From contig JAJEKV010000059.1 in NCBI GenBank assembly GCA_021234155.1, positions 2,312,182 through 2,376,181 of the forward strand: a stretch of DNA of 64,000 bases, written 5' to 3'. The notes below the pieces were generated by a model. That model did not search any database. It was not told the origin of the DNA and worked only from the letters and a program-made list of their open reading frames with translations. Below are positions 44,398-58,079 of this stretch, in pieces. This DNA comes from Isoetes taiwanensis (lineage: Eukaryota > Streptophyta > Lycopodiopsida > Isoetales > Isoetaceae). Position numbers and translations under genes: made by a program. Numbering within the stretch: the first letter of the stretch is position 1; each line of letters starts with the position of its first letter.

Positions 44398-45119
44398 TTA
44401 ACCATCTAGACGTTTATGAGTAGTCACTTCTATCTATTTATGCTGGTATCTCAGCAATTAATAAGAGGCTCCTTATCCCTGTTCGTTAATGGGTCTGCTA
44501 CATCAATGGGTCTGTTACATTCTCTCCCACTAGAACTATGCTCATCCTTGAGCATCCAAGACTATGATTTCACCATATATAGCAGTGACACTGTGATTAC
44601 CAAGGTTGTGCAAATTACTCGTGCATATAGACATCCATGGAGACTCAAACTCAAGATCTACTCTGACACCAAATGTAACGTTCCTGACTGACATGCCCTT
44701 GACCAATTGGGCAAAACCATCTAGATGTTTTAACATTTATGAGTAGTCACTTCTATCCTTTTATGCTGATATCTCCGTTCCGACACCAAATGTAACGTTC
44801 CTAACTGACATGCCCTTGACCAAATTGGGCAAAACCATCGCGTATGAGTAAGCACTTCTATCCATTTATGCTGGTATCTCGAGAATTAATAAGAGGCTCC
44901 TTATCCCTGTCCCCTTGACCAACCTGGCAAAGGGGCAATTGCTTAGTGGCAGGTCCCTTCTTAAGCTCTTATACCATTTCCCCACATACCATATCAATTC
45001 CTCCCCCTCCTCGAGATGCTTTCCTTATCCCTGTCCCCTTGACCATCCTGACAAAGGGGCAATTGCTTAGTGACGGGTCCCTTCTTAGGCTCTTATACAT
45101 TTCCCCACCGACCATATCA
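44398..45119. repeat. Diverged TRIM relics and a tandem duplication
   Basis: Three segments (about 44398-44518, 44674-44775 and 44791-44911) are diverged versions of the 144-bp TRIM repeat at 22622. They share TGTAACGTTCCT.AC, GACATGCCCTT, GGGCAAAACC and TATGAGTAGTC.CTTCTA. Between the first two lies a TRIM-type internal region. Downstream, about 44903-44998 and 45025-45119 are direct repeats (CCCTTGACCA.CCTG..AAAGGGGCAATTGCTTAGTG). Confidence 0.75.
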
Positions 45120-46675
45120 GGAATGCCCCACAGACACAGTCAAGTATCAAATACTTGAGCGGCCATTCACGCACCCATTACAGCGGGCAGTACCATTAAT
45201 GTACATGTCAGGTGGCACACATTGCATGTTCGCAAGCCAATGGACCCCGCGAAACATGACTTTGGGTACCATGATGGGGGAGTAAGGCATCGTGACATGG
45301 GGGCTAGACCCCAAAAAAAAAGAAAAAGAAAAAACAACTTCTCGAGTTGACCTTAACTTGCTAACCTCAAATTTTTTCCGGTTAGTTCCTTTTACGAAGT
45401 TGTCTATGCCATTAGGTATCCGAAATGGCCGATGGTTTGAGGAGCATGTTAATTTTGGCTGACTTAGAGCGCATCCCCATTAGGTTGTTAGCCAGGCGCT
45501 ACTTTGCCACATGGCAAGCGAAGCCAGGAAAAAAGCATTCCCATTAGTTCAAGGCATTTGCTGACGTGTCTAGGCACCTTCCCTTTCTTTTCTTCAAGGA
45601 CTTCCGAATTGCCCAAGTCAGGCCCTTGGGTTTGTCTTCTAGCAAGCTCAATTTGTCCTCCAGCAGCTATGTTTGTCTTCTAGCTCAGTTTTTGTTGCCA
45701 AGAAACCAGAAGTTCACCACGGTAATGGGAATGGTACGCACCTGATATATTATATAGGAACCCAGTTCTAATGACATGGCAAACCCAGTTTTTGTATAAC
45801 GAGGATGCGCCCTTATGATGTATCCCCATTAAGCCAGCACCGTCAATTTCAAGCAGCACGTATCAGGTCCCAACTACTGGTTTCTGAGACCACCATCCCA
45901 TTGCACTTTTGATACTTTTAACCAACCAGAAAGAGGACAAACAAAATCACAAAGAGGATAAACTAGATCTTGCTACAGGACAAACTAGTTCTAATTTAGG
46001 GTATTCATAATCTTTCAAAACCATCTGAATTGGAGTCTGAGCTCTATGCCATATCAAAAATTAAAAATTAAACTCCAAGTGGGAACGCTACTCCGGTGTC
46101 TATAACTTGCAAGGTCTCACATTTACGGGCCCTTTTTGGGCGTAATAGGGATGCACCCCTTAGGGCAATTTGCCTCTTAAAGACACCAAATATGTTTGCA
46201 CAATCCTTTTTGTATTGCGGCCGGTATTTCACGCAATGGTTGGCCTTAAGATTTTAGGCTGGTATTGTATTTAGAATCGTACAAATACTCACTTTGAGGT
46301 GCTTAGATGGAGTTTTTGAGCTACTTGTTTCCTTGAGTTTTCTTGTGGGCATTGTTTGGGGCCTCTGTGGACCAGCTTTTGTGGGAAGATGATTATTATG
46401 AAACGCTCGATAAGCTAGACAGGTGGGACGCATGCCGAAAGGGACGGCTAGGCTGTGTGCGGAAACCTTGGTGTGGGGTATGGCGGGCAAAGGCTTCTGC
46501 GCAGTGTTTTTTTTCGGCAGTGAGGAGGCCACTGGATCTACACATTGAGCTGCAGGTCATCTAGACAATGATGTGCAGTGATGTCTATAAGTAGAGTGGT
46601 GGGAAGAGCGGCTTGTGGGCGGATTTGGTGGTGGCAGGGCTCCCGCAGAACTCCAGGGACAGTTTGGTGTGGGTG
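45120..46675. other. Non-coding stretch with MITE-like inverted sequences
   Basis: GAGCGCATCCCCATTA (45467-45482) has diverged inverted counterparts near 45801 (GAGGATGCGCCC) and 46140 (GTAATAGGGATGCACCCC), suggesting one or two old MITE-like insertions. I see no supported gene. Confidence 0.4.
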
Positions 46676-49170
46676 TGTTAGCCTAAAACCTGGAATTTTA
46701 GCCTAACCTCAAAGGAAATGCAAACCAAGTGGTCAGGACCTCCAGATCACTTAGGGTGATCAATCCTTAACTATATGAAGCAAAAAAAAAAACTCAATTT
46801 GGAGTGCACATTTTCTCAAAATCACTACCATCCATGTAGCAGAAAAAACTGTCAGAGCAAAAATCAACCTAGCAGTCACACCCTTTAAGATTTTTGTGAT
46901 TTGTTTTTTGATATGGGTGATAAATCAGGAACAGAAACTACTGGTGAAAATTTGGCTTGATTTGGATAAGGGAAGATTGAGAAAGACAATGTCAAACTCG
47001 GGTCAATTTTTGGTCAATGCAAAAACAGAGAGCTCAAATTTACAGATGAAGTTTGGTGAGGAATTTTTGCTTGGGATTTGTGCAGACAATTTTAAAATGA
47101 GTCCAGGATCACGTCCATAAGATTTATATGGCAAGAGGATGACTGGATTTTTCTGAGAGTAATCAAGACTTCAAATATCAGTCAAGTTTTGTAACAGTCA
47201 TGAACAGGTGTACTCTTTTTGCATTTTTTCTGGATGTATAGACTTCTAGGATATTCCTGAGGATGAAGTATATTGGTTTGAATGAAATCTAACTGGAAGT
47301 AATGTCCTAACTTTGTATTTTAATTTTTTTCTTGGTGTTTTCTTTTCTGGCTTTTAACAGACAATACAAAACCTTACAGGATTTATGAAAAAATAACAAG
47401 AACCTTTCCAAGCAAAGAATATTTATGGTAGCAAAGTAATACAAGGAGTTCCAGGAGTTCCAGTGGTTCTGGAAGAAATTACCATATAGAAATACTCGAG
47501 ATTTTACTCTCAAGCAAATCTGAATGCAAGAAGCCAAATAAATACCCAAGGAGGGCAGAATGCAGATCAAATATGTAGAAATCTGAGTTCTTTTGATGTA
47601 GAACAGGTCGGTCTTCAGCAGATCAAGTCAATCTTCAGCAGGTCATCATTTTTAGACAAAAACAGAGCCGGGTTTTACAAATTCAGGTAATATAATAGAG
47701 GATAATCAGAATGCGCCAAGATCACAGAGTTTTTCTCTGAGGGGTCGTGATAAAATGATCTGTTCTTCTGAATTAAAAACTGTCAGTCCCAAAAACCAGC
47801 TCGGTTGAGTGATTTCCGGCTTAATTTGAGCAAATTTCCTTAGATCAAGTGCCACAGAGGGTTCCAGAGGTTTCGGAAAAGGTTCAGGAGATGATTTCGG
47901 GAGCAAAAGGGCGGGATTCAATCAGATTTTGGCACGAATTTGCCAGATTTAGCATTATCCCAGTTTTAGGGTTTACAGAAAAATTCTGAAGCTCGAAATA
48001 TCCCACAGGCAAGAACCAGTCTGGGAGACTAAGGCATATAAGGAAAAGGCCAGCGTGGCATTTCGAAAATGCGTGCCACGCAGAGGGGTTGTGCCAGCTC
48101 GTGTTCTGGAGGCCCTGCCCTGCTGCCACGTGGAAATGGGGGGGGCTGAGGTGGAAAGAGTGGATAGGGTAGATAGGCTAAAATAGGTTTTTTTTTTTTT
48201 TTTTTATTTCTTTGCACGCATCCCAAGAAATGAAATTTGAGAGGCTTCCCAAGGTCTTTTTTGGATTTTTAAAAGGCCAGCATAGCTTATTTTTTCCAAG
48301 CTTCAATTCTGGAGTGTTTTCAGATCAAGCTGAAATACTTGAAATTTTGGCCCTTTTGACCATGGCCAATGAATTTTCAAACTTGGAAATGATGAAAAAA
48401 TCATAGGAAAAAAATGGAAAAATGGTGAAAATAGGCTATGGTAGGGTTTATGAGGATAGGATGAAGGTAAAAACCAAGCTTATTTGCTCTTAAGGTTTTT
48501 CAAGATCTTTTGAGAGCAATTCAAAAGTGGAGGTGAGATCAATAAAAATATGTGTAGTAAAATGGTGAAAATAGCATCAAAGTGAAAGAATTGATGGAAA
48601 GAGGCCTTTTGAGGGTTTTTTGAGTATGAATGGGAAGATATGGAATGAATGGAGTGGAAAAGGATGGAAACCCCTGTAGCACATGATCTTATCTCAGATT
48701 GCTCAAAAGCTCAAATCATACCTTATAGTGAAAATAGCTTTGCTCAAGCCTAAAGGTCTTCCAATCTTCCAAAAAAGGTCTTCCAATCTTCAAGGCCAAA
48801 ATAAGAGCAATTTTCACTTCCAAAGTGACATCCTCACATGTGTGACCATTGATGCAACTCAATCAAGCCCATATAAGTGAATTTGGCAAAATGCTTTGTA
48901 ATTCCTTGTATACTTGCTATATCCTTTGCCTGGTCTTCAAATCAGAAGAAAAATGCTTAAACAGATGAATATAAGTTTTAGAAAATTTCTTTACCTCAAG
49001 GAAAAAACTAGGCTATTTTTGGAGATCCCTGATGTCTTCCAAACTTGGTCAAATGTCTTCCAAACTCTAATGGGATCACAATAACCTAGAATTTGTCCTT
49101 AGAGGAAATATGAATAATCAAAAGGTCCAATGCAAAGATGTTGTCCTTATGTTGCCCAAAATGGGCAACA
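46676..49170 (-). repeat. 3' LTR of the 16.8-kb element, 2495 bp
   Basis: This is collinear with 61037-63524 apart from small differences, for example near 46825, 47455, 47620, 47785 and 48115. The sense-strand start is a small hairpin (TGTTGCCC..GGGCAACA, 49150-49170). Short frames within it are duplicated in the partner LTR and are not genes. Confidence 0.9.
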
Positions 49171-49339
49171 TCTCCTCAAAGGAAAGAATGAGGCTGGTCC
49201 CCTCAGCCTCAAAGAAAAGAATGCTAACTGAAGGGTCTTCAGAATGTCAACAAGTGGTTTAAGGGGTATACTCACTCTGCAGTGATGGGAAATATGGAGC
49301 AGAGTATAGGGTAATGAAGTGGATGATAGGAGAAGAAGA

Positions 49340-49700
49340 TCAAATGGAAGGTAGGTCAACTCAAGACAGGTGAATATGGAGAAGAAGGAGTGGATGAACC
49401 TACATATGACAATGATAACCAAGTTAGCATGAGTGCTAAATAAAAAATGAATAGCAATATAGGATTAGCACTCTTAGGATTGCATAAGGAAACAAGGGCT
49501 AGATGGAAAGGCAGGTCAACTTAAGACAAGTGAGAATTCAAAACAAGTGAACCTGCATATGGCAATAAGAAGCAAGTTAGCATGAGTGCTAAAAGATGAA
49601 TAGCAATATAGGATTAGCACTCTTAGGATTGCATATGGAAGCAAGGGCTAAGTGGAAGGGGCCAACTTAAGACAAGTGAGAGTGGTAAGCAAATGGACCT
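49340..49700. repeat. Tandem repeats of about 120 bp near the 3' LTR
   Basis: Two to three diverged units contain GGTCAACT.AAGACA.GTGA, AAGCAAGTTAGCATGAGTGCT and GCAATATAGGATTAGCACTC. They lie between the antisense ORF and the 3' LTR. Confidence 0.75.
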
Positions 49701-49904
49701 GAAATGACCACATTCAAATCTGTTAAAGCATAGCTAATCTCTATTTATTTAACTAAACCATTACCCTTAGAAAGTCTTACACACAAAACCTTTGGACCAT
49801 CATAAACAACCATAATTCAAAAAAAATTCTGAAACCATCGAGCTTAACCCTAATTCACTTTTCTCTGTTCTGTGCTCGAAAATCTCGAAACTCCTGTTCT
49901 GATC

Positions 49905-50651
49905 ATGGCTCCCTTTACCTACAAAACACCCATCTGGGACAATTTAACAGCTGATCCCGACCATTTGGGAGTTTTCCCTGAAATTGATCCAGTAACAGGT
50001 ATTCCTCTGCCTTATGGTGTGATCAGGCCCGTGCAGGAAGTTCATACAGATGCAGAATGGGATAATATCCTGGTCAATGAAGAACCTCTACCAGCTTCGA
50101 ATTTGGCTATGGCACATGGATTTTTGAAATAGAGTATGGCAGTGGGAAGTAACAGATTTGACATAGCATTTCCTGATTTCGAAAAAGAGCTATTCAGAGG
50201 AAACTTGAACCATGAGCACCATGCAATGTGCAATTTCCTTGGGCAAAAAACTCACAAAGAAAAATTGACAGCTTTGAATAGATACCGAGACACAAGGGTT
50301 CTTTGGGCCAAGATTTTTGGAAGGGAGTTTATACAGATGCTACATGTATACTATTTTTTATGTAAACATCACCATGAGATGACAGATGCTCAATTCAGCA
50401 GGTATAGGCAGTTATATTATTCTCACAGGATGCTAGCAGATGGCTATGGTTCTCTAATGCTCCTCATGGTAAAAAACAGGCATTTTGAACTACTCCAAGA
50501 GAACCTCTGGAAAGAGGAACACTATGTTTTTGGCACTATGGACAGTTTTTTCACAAGGTATAACAGTCTCTTGGATGCTGCAGATGGATCCCCTTCAAAC
50601 AGAATACCTACCATTCCTTCAGGGCATACTGATAGTATTGGTTCTCTATGA
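49905..50651 (+). pseudogene. Antisense extra ORF of the 16.8-kb element, one stop
   Basis: The frame starts MAPFTYKTPIWDN and runs to LDAADGSPSNRIPT.., about 248 codons, opposite in direction to gag-pol. A single TAG at 50130 interrupts it and the same frame resumes at once. The second half has a helix-rich pattern (KTHKEKLTALNRYRDTRVLWAKIFGREFIQML, in parts) with a HEHH-type cluster, but I know no function. Extra antisense ORFs between pol and the 3' LTR are a described trait of Tat elements. Survival of a long open frame suggests it was under selection until recently. Confidence 0.55.
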
Positions 50652-50980
50652 AAGGATCTACTCATTTGAAATGTAACCTGTGTACTTTTTCTGATTAATG
50701 GAAAATTCTCTGACTCTTTTTTGTTTTTGAAACTGTCTAGTCTGTGAGCATAACTCTGCTTCAAAAAGAATACACATTAGTTCACCTCAAGGGAAAGAAT
50801 GGTCCTGATGGCACAAATATAAGGAAACTTCAATACAACTAAACCAAAAATCAATTGAGCAAATCCAACCAAAAGAAATCTAAAGCTTAAACCTCAAAGG
50901 AAATGAGCAAATCCAATCAAAAGAAATGTAAAGCTTCAACTTTAAACTACAATTAGCCTACTCTAAGCTAGAATAGGTGC

Positions 50981-53900
50981 CTATATGGAAGCAAATAGGC
51001 CCAAGCACGCATGTTGAGGCCAATACCTTTTAAGATGCTGAATGTTAATAGGGTTGGGCACCTCTAAACCTGTACTGAGATCTATCAATCTATAAGATGA
51101 GCAGCCAGCCTCTCCTAAAATCTGATAAGGGCCTTCCCAAGGATTTTCAAACTTAGAAAGCTTTCCCTCATCTGCAGCATTCCATTTTAACACTAATTCC
51201 ATAGGTGCAAACTTATCCTGTAATTTGTGAGCAGCCTTGAAAGCTGCTGCACTCTTGGCCTTTTTCAGCAAATTGTAATTTTCTGCAACAATTCTTTCCT
51301 CATCTAATTTTAACAGCACTTCATACCTGTGCTTTAAGGCTTCAGAGAACTCCAATTCCAATTTGAGTGCCATCCTTAGAGAAGGTATCTCCACCTCGAC
51401 TGGTATGACAGCCTCAACTCCATAAACTAAACTAAAGGGTGAAGCATTAGTAGCTGTTTTGGAGGTAATTCTATGAGCCCAAAGAGCATCATATAACTTC
51501 AAGTGCCAATCCCTTTGGTTTTGACAAACTGTTTTCTGCAAAATACCCTTAAGCACTTTGTTAGTAGATTCAGCTTGGCCATTTCCCTGAGGATAATAGG
51601 CTGAGCTTTTCACATGCTTGATCTTGAGACTTGAGACAAGGAAATTAATAACCTCATTAATAAAAGTAGAGCCTCTATCAGTCAAAATTTTAAAGGGAAT
51701 GCCAAACCTAGAGCAAATGTTTTCATGCAAAAATCTGGCAGTGGTATATGCATTTGCTTTTCTCAAAGGTGCTGCTTCATACCATTTGGTAAACAAGTCT
51801 GTAGCTATAATTATGTATTCATGCTGGGTTGAAGATGGAGGATTTATAGAACCAACATAATCTAGTCCCCATACTTGAAATGGACTTGGAGACACAATTC
51901 CTGTGAGAGGGGCAGGATGCAAAATTTTTTTACCAAAGATTTGACATTGGTGACAAGTTTTTATGACATCATAACAGTCTTTAAACAAATGGGGCAAAAA
52001 ATAACCAGACCTCAGTATTTTCTTGGCAGTTGTGTCTGCTGCAAAGTGACCACCACAGACTCCTTTGTGATTTTTAGCAAGTACTAGGGCAGCTTCATCT
52101 TCATCAACACACCTTAAAAGAACTCCATCCCTGTTTATTTTGCACAAAATATCTCCAACCAAAGTGTAAGTTAAACATTTGAGCTTAAACTTGTAGGCTT
52201 GGCTCTTAGTAAATTCAGGAGGCATCTCTTGATACTGAAGAAACCTCCTAATAGAATGTTGCCAGCCTTGAACCTGTTTATCTGAAGGGTCTTGCTCATT
52301 TACAACAAGGTTAGCCATTTCTTCTCCTTCCTGTACAACTTCTTCATGCTCAAAATAGGCAGCAGGTAAATACAAACTCGGGTTATTCACAACATGGATG
52401 ACTTTTACCTTTAGATCATAAGATTGGAGCCTACAAGCCCATCTATGAAGCTTGGGTTTTGCCAATTTCTTACCATATAAAAAAGGCATGGGATTCTGTT
52501 GCATGTAGACAGTGGTCTGAGATTTTTGCAGAAGATGTCCTTGTCTCTCTATCAAAAAGATAAGGGCAGCTGCACTCCTTTCTATCTTGGCATACCTTTC
52601 TTCAGTTTGAGACCATTGTTTGCTTGCAAAAGCAATGGGGTGCTTCTCCTGCAAAATAGCAATTCCAACAGCTTTTTTGGTAACAGTTATATAGACTGTG
52701 AATGGCAGTGAGAGATCTGGAGTTTTTAAACGTGTGGCATGGCAAATAGCTTCTATAATCTGCACAAAAGCTTTTTCACACTCATTAGTCCAAACAACAG
52801 CTCTATATTTACTTTCTTTTTTACTAACATGGCCTATTCTGGTTAGTTTGGAGATAGGACTAACATGGTGAGAGAAATTAGGCACATAAATCCTCAAGAA
52901 AGAGGTCATCCCCATAAATTCCTTGACATCTCTAAGTGTCTTGGGTGTTTGAAGCTTCTTTAAGGCAATGATTTTTTCTTTAGATACTTGAAGACCCTGA
53001 GCAGAAACTTCATGTCCTAACAGTTGGCCTTTGGATGATAAAAAGATGCACTTCTTGGGATTTAGATTAACTCCAGCTTGTCTGCACAATATAAATACCC
53101 TTGTTAGCTCTGAAATATGGTCACTTACTTCAGTACCTAGGCATAAATCATCCAGAAAGACTCTAAATTGTTCTGGAGTCATGCTTGCAAAGACAGTATC
53201 CATAGCTCTCTGAAATGTAGCAGGGGCATTCATTAAACCAAAAGGCATCCTTTTCATTGCAAAGGTTCCCCATGGAGTGATAAAGGATGTCTTGGGCTGA
53301 TCTTCCTGTTTGATACTTATCTGATTAAATCCAGAGAAACCATCCAAAAATGAGTACATGGATTTGCCAGCTACTGCATAAAGGATTTCTTCTAAAAAAG
53401 GCAAAGGATAGCAATCTTTAATAGTAGCCTTATTAAGATCTCTATAATCTACACAAATTCTCAGGGAACCATTCTTTTTTAGGACTGGAACAATGCATGA
53501 AACCCAGGAAGGGTTCACAATAGGCACTATCAAACCTGACTCCTGCATTTTGAACAACTCCTGTTTGATAAGATCCAAAAGTGTGGAATTAATTCTTCTC
53601 AATTTCTGCATAACAGGTTTAGCATCTTCACGAACTTTTATTTCAAACTCACAAATATTTTTATCAACTCCTTTCAATTCTGAATATTCCCAAGCAAAAA
53701 CATCCACCCAATCCTCAAATAACTCAATCATTTTACCTTGATCATCCTCATTATATAGGTCTCCTATTTGCAGGGTCCTGGACATACCTCCTTTATGTAC
53801 TTCAAGTTCTTTATGTGATTCCTCTTGTGCTAAGTTGATGGTTAAGATGGGGTGGAATTGAAAAAGCTCCTCTTCATCTAAGACGTCTTCCTGGATAGCT

Positions 53901-54119
53901 CCTTCAGATAAATATTCCATAAGTATTTTCCTGCACAATGAGTCAGCCTCAAAGTTTTTAGATCTAGGAATATGGAAAATCTCCCAATGATCAAAAAAGG
54001 TTAGCAAATCTCTGGCTTGGGCACTCAGATCCTCCATGTCTTGATGCTTGGTTTGATATTCTCCCAAAATCTGTCTGCAAACAAGTTGTGAATCTCCATA
54101 AATAACAATATAAGAAATA
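50981..54119 (-). pseudogene. Pol, second part: rest of archaeal-type RNase H, RT, degenerate RNase H, integrase
   Basis: It begins with the second half of an archaeal-type RNase H (YGDSQLVCRQI.. then HIPRSKNFEADSL). RT follows with MPFGLMNAPATFQ and FLDD (near 53150). The normal gypsy RNase H position is occupied by a domain that keeps the fold pattern (KAVGIAILQEKHPIAFASK.., LHRWACRLQSYDL) but has lost TDAS (VYITV), TDH (VYMQQ) and the final ADALS (LYLPA). Integrase has HHCC and D (LDYVG), D (TDRGSTF), E (GQAESTN). No chromodomain follows. The frame is open to a stop at the left end. It is separated from its N-terminal part by the Helitron at 54120-58674. Confidence 0.9.
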
Positions 54120-54153
54120 CTAGAAACGTGTGCCCGGCGATGCCGGGCATTAA
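54120..54153 (-). other. Helitron-2 3' terminus
   Basis: The hairpin has 7-bp arms and a three-base loop, eight bases from the terminal CTAG. The adjoining subterminal sequence (54150-54340) is repeated at about 54868-55070. Confidence 0.88.
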
Positions 54154-54844
54154 TTGTGGGCGTGTGCAATAGGCTTAGAGCAAGTATATGTAATAAAATG
54201 TTATCAATAAAATGTTCTATTTGTTTTTGTAGGATAAAAGTGCTAATTGCATAGCAGCATGTGGATGTTCATGTTCAAATGAGTGTAATTGCAATTGTAG
54301 ATGTTGTTTCGTTAAATATATCTTCACACTATAGTCCGTTATGTTAAAAATTTTAAGATAATGGATCTTATTAAATATATTGTTCACACACCGTAATGAA
54401 CGGTTGGCCGAAATTACTGCATTATTCCTTTAAAATTATACGATGTAATCATGCTCCGGCTCTTGCAGAGCGGCGCCGCCTGTGACCTGCGAGCTTCATT
54501 CTGCAACTTCAGGGGAGCAGGTAAGAAAGATAAAGCTATTCAAGCTTGTGGCTATGCGGAAGCTGTAGATCCGAATTAGAGCTATAGATGCCATGTGTCG
54601 GCCTAGAATGACGTAATTTCAGCCAACCGTTCATTACGTCCCGTAATGCACACCTGGAAAGATTCCGACGTACAATTTTTCTCGGCGGCCGCCAGACTCG
54701 GCAGCCGCCTCAAAAAATTATACGCCGGAATCTTTTCCAAGCGTGTAGTACGTAGTACATAATGTGTTATGTTAAACTTTGTAATATAACGAATTCCATT
54801 ACATATACCTTCACAACATGACCTATTATATTAACCCTTCTAAT

Positions 54845-55070
54845 ATAACAATAGAAACGTGTGCCAGACGATGCCGAGCATTAATTGTGGACGTGTGCAA
54901 TAGATTTAGAGCAAGTATGTGTAATAAAATGTTATCAATAAAATCGTCTATTTGATTTTGTAGGATAAATGTGCTAATTGCATAGGAGCATGTGGATGTT
55001 CATGTCCAAATGAGTGTAATTGCAGTTGTAGATGTTGTTCGGTTAGATATACCTTCACACTATAGTCCAT
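54845..55070 (-). repeat. Decayed second copy of the Helitron-2 3' end
   Basis: About 225 bp parallel the true end (54120-54340) at high identity. The terminal CTAG has become CTAT and the hairpin arms are mutated. This looks like an older terminator bypassed when a new downstream end was acquired. Confidence 0.8.
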
Positions 55071-55199
55071 TATGTTAAAATTTTTAAGATAACGGATTTT
55101 ATAAAATATACCATTGACACCATAATCTGTTATGCTAAAATTTGTAATATAACGGATTCTAACACGATCTATTATGTTGTTAACGCTTTTAATATAACA

Positions 55200-58000
55200 A
55201 TACACTCTGTTGATCTACCATATATTTTAATCAACCATATGCTTGTTTTAGTTGTGGATATTGAAATTAAAGCTTAAGGTATAGTGCAAAGGCTAGAGGC
55301 TAATTAACTAAAAAATGTCAATTTAAACCATTAAACCAAATCCTAGCAAAGTTTAAACATCATCTACAAAATATGACAAATAAATCCTTAGATACAATCA
55401 AAGATAGTTGTGTTGATCCTTAGAGACAATCAAATAAATCCTTTGAGGCAATCTAAGTGGAAAAATGCGTATCAAAAAAATTTGCACTGCCTTCTAGTTC
55501 AGTGCATGCTTGGCAAATTCTAGTTGAGACCAAACTCACATTTGTAGTCAATGTTGTTGTTTTGGGAGATTATTAAGGGAAAACATGTGCATAAGGGAAA
55601 TGTAGTCATTTATTTTCTCTTCTTAGCCTGAGCTCACATTTAAATCAATTGGCATGCGAAACAAATGTGCATAACAACTGAAACAATAGTAGAGACACAG
55701 GCAAGGGTTGAACTTAGATACGACCAATGTCTTAGATACGACCAATGTAATAGAAATCCCCATTTGAGGTAATATCTCCTAAATGCTCAAGGTTGACAAA
55801 TTCTTTGGAGATGTGGCATTTAACAATTAGATGTGAATTGCATTGGTACTACCACATTCATATTCGCAAAAGCCATGTTTTATAGTTTATATTGTCAAAT
55901 AGAAGCCTCATTGTCAAATATATTTTCTAAAAAAAAAATTCTTCTAGGTTAAAGATAGGACAATGGGCTTCATGCCACAAACGTGTTTTAAATATTACTG
56001 CCTTGCCATAGAATAAGCAAGCACACAAAATAACATCAAATTTTTGCAACCTGTAGTAACCAATCAGTATCAGGCCTATGCAATTTTCTTGAACACTTTT
56101 CAGCACAACATGTTGTTCTTTCAAGGCACAAAAACTACTTGGATAATAATCAGCAGTGCATATGGAAATTCACTATATAAAGTGATTCTGAACATTTTAT
56201 GCAGTTGGAAAAGCCTATAGAAATTGCTGCGCCTCAATGAACACAATTCAAAATTCGCTTTGAGAAGAATATTGTGGCTGCAAGGAATGCCAAAACTTTA
56301 GTAGAAGGTATTAAATAACAGAAAATAAGTCAATTACTGAGTCCTCTTGTTCCCGTTTCTTTTGTGAACCATGTAGCTTGTGAGCTGGTAAAATTGTTAC
56401 AACTACAAATGCTTTCAACCACGTCTGCTATACTACGGCTATATGACATACTACAGCTAAGTTGAAATGCATCAAAGCATGACTGGAGAAAAGGAAGCAC
56501 CATCATGGTCTGATAGAATAAGGTTCTCATAACCAAAATCACCTGGCATACAACAATTGTTTATGGACCACATGGCCAGAGCATCCATTGAGATGTGTCA
56601 AAACATAAATTGAAAAGGAGAAGCACATGAGAAACACTTATTGATATGCAATTTTTTGCTTGTTCAAATGGGCAGCTCAATCATGTGAAATGTATCAAAG
56701 TATAACTTAAAATATGAAGCATAACATCAAAGCAAAAGGATTTTATGCACAAAGGATTCATCCGGTATCAAATCATGCAGTTGAGAAAGAAGGGTTGACA
56801 TGCCTGAAGCTTTTTGCTAAAGATATAGACTCTAAAGAAACTTGGAGTTAGATTTTATACCCTGATAGGAAGCGGAGGCCTGTGGAAGCCTGAAATCTTC
56901 TAGAGACTATGAAGATGTTGCCTGCAACATATGAAATTATGACAATCCTCCATGAGACACAATTTAAAAGCAAATTAGAAATATTAGAAAAGGAACAGAA
57001 ATGATGTATAAGTCTTTCAACAAAACCAGTTATACAAAATGAAACGTGAACATGAACCTCAAGAAAACCCGCTTGCATGTAAAATGAAACAAACCGTTTG
57101 AATGATTGGAGCTGCAGAAGATCAGGCCTTAAACTTGAGGCCCTTAACTTTTACCTCAAAACCATAGAGCATGGATCAGAGTGGAAGATCAACTGGATAA
57201 TAAATTAACATATCTGGATAATACACTCCAGGCAGAAATGGCATAGCCAAAGCAGAGAATAGAGGAACCGCGGTTTACTGATTTCCTTTTGAAAAGATCA
57301 GGAAGATGGTTTTCTCCTTGTATTCTCAGTTTGAATGGCATGGTTTGAACCCCGCTGCCTTCAATAACTGTAGAACTTACAATAGGGCCCCTGCTTTAAC
57401 AGATCGTACCCTGAACCTTGTGCCTATGCCTGATTTGGAAAACGCACATGAAATCTAATTACTGCATTCAAAGCCTTCACTTATGTGCCTGAATGAATCG
57501 TTATAAAAATCAACCAAAGCTTTTGGGTCTAAGTGCCCTCACCAGAGATGGAACTTTGCAAAGAAAGATGGATTAGTTTCAGGCTTTTTAATTTGAATGC
57601 CCCACAAAAGCAAAAATGTTTGCTGCACAAAACTTGCTGGCAGAGAAAACCATGCAGAGTCCACCTAATGCATTGTTTGTTGGAAACAAAAGACGAACCG
57701 AAGCATACTCTGAAGGCAAAATCGGAAGACGAAATATGCAGCTCTCAGCCTTGCAGATATAAACTGCCTCGCTCCTTCCCTCCCTCCCTCTCTCCCTCGA
57801 GTATAATTATCATCATATAGACCTATCAAGGATGAGATGAATTAGGAGCCTTAGGAGCCTGTAAAAATAAAAAAGCATTGTTCAATCATCTAATCACCTC
57901 ACAGATAGGAGTTATTTCTTGTTGAATAAATGAGAAAATTACCGAACCCAGCTTAAAGGCTGAGATCAAGAAATGCTTCCAAGAGGACAGGCTGCTTCTA
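55200..58000. other. Helitron-2 body, no supported gene
   Basis: AT-rich sequence with no recognisable coding domain. A 95-codon frame at 57533-57820 has no motif and ends in a CT-rich simple repeat, so I do not annotate it. Parts may be fragments of captured introns or untranslated regions. Confidence 0.45.
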
Positions 58001-58079
58001 AAGAGTGGACAGGCATGCTATATATCGTCCAAATAGTGTTGATAACATCGAATGCGATCCTCCTTCATACCAGAGGTCG

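Noticed and set aside
46343-46564. 73-codon frame left of the 16.8-kb element
   Set aside because: No recognisable motif, promoter or conserved neighbour.
47706-48406. Several short frames duplicated at 62058-62760
   Set aside because: They are LTR sequence copied in both LTRs.
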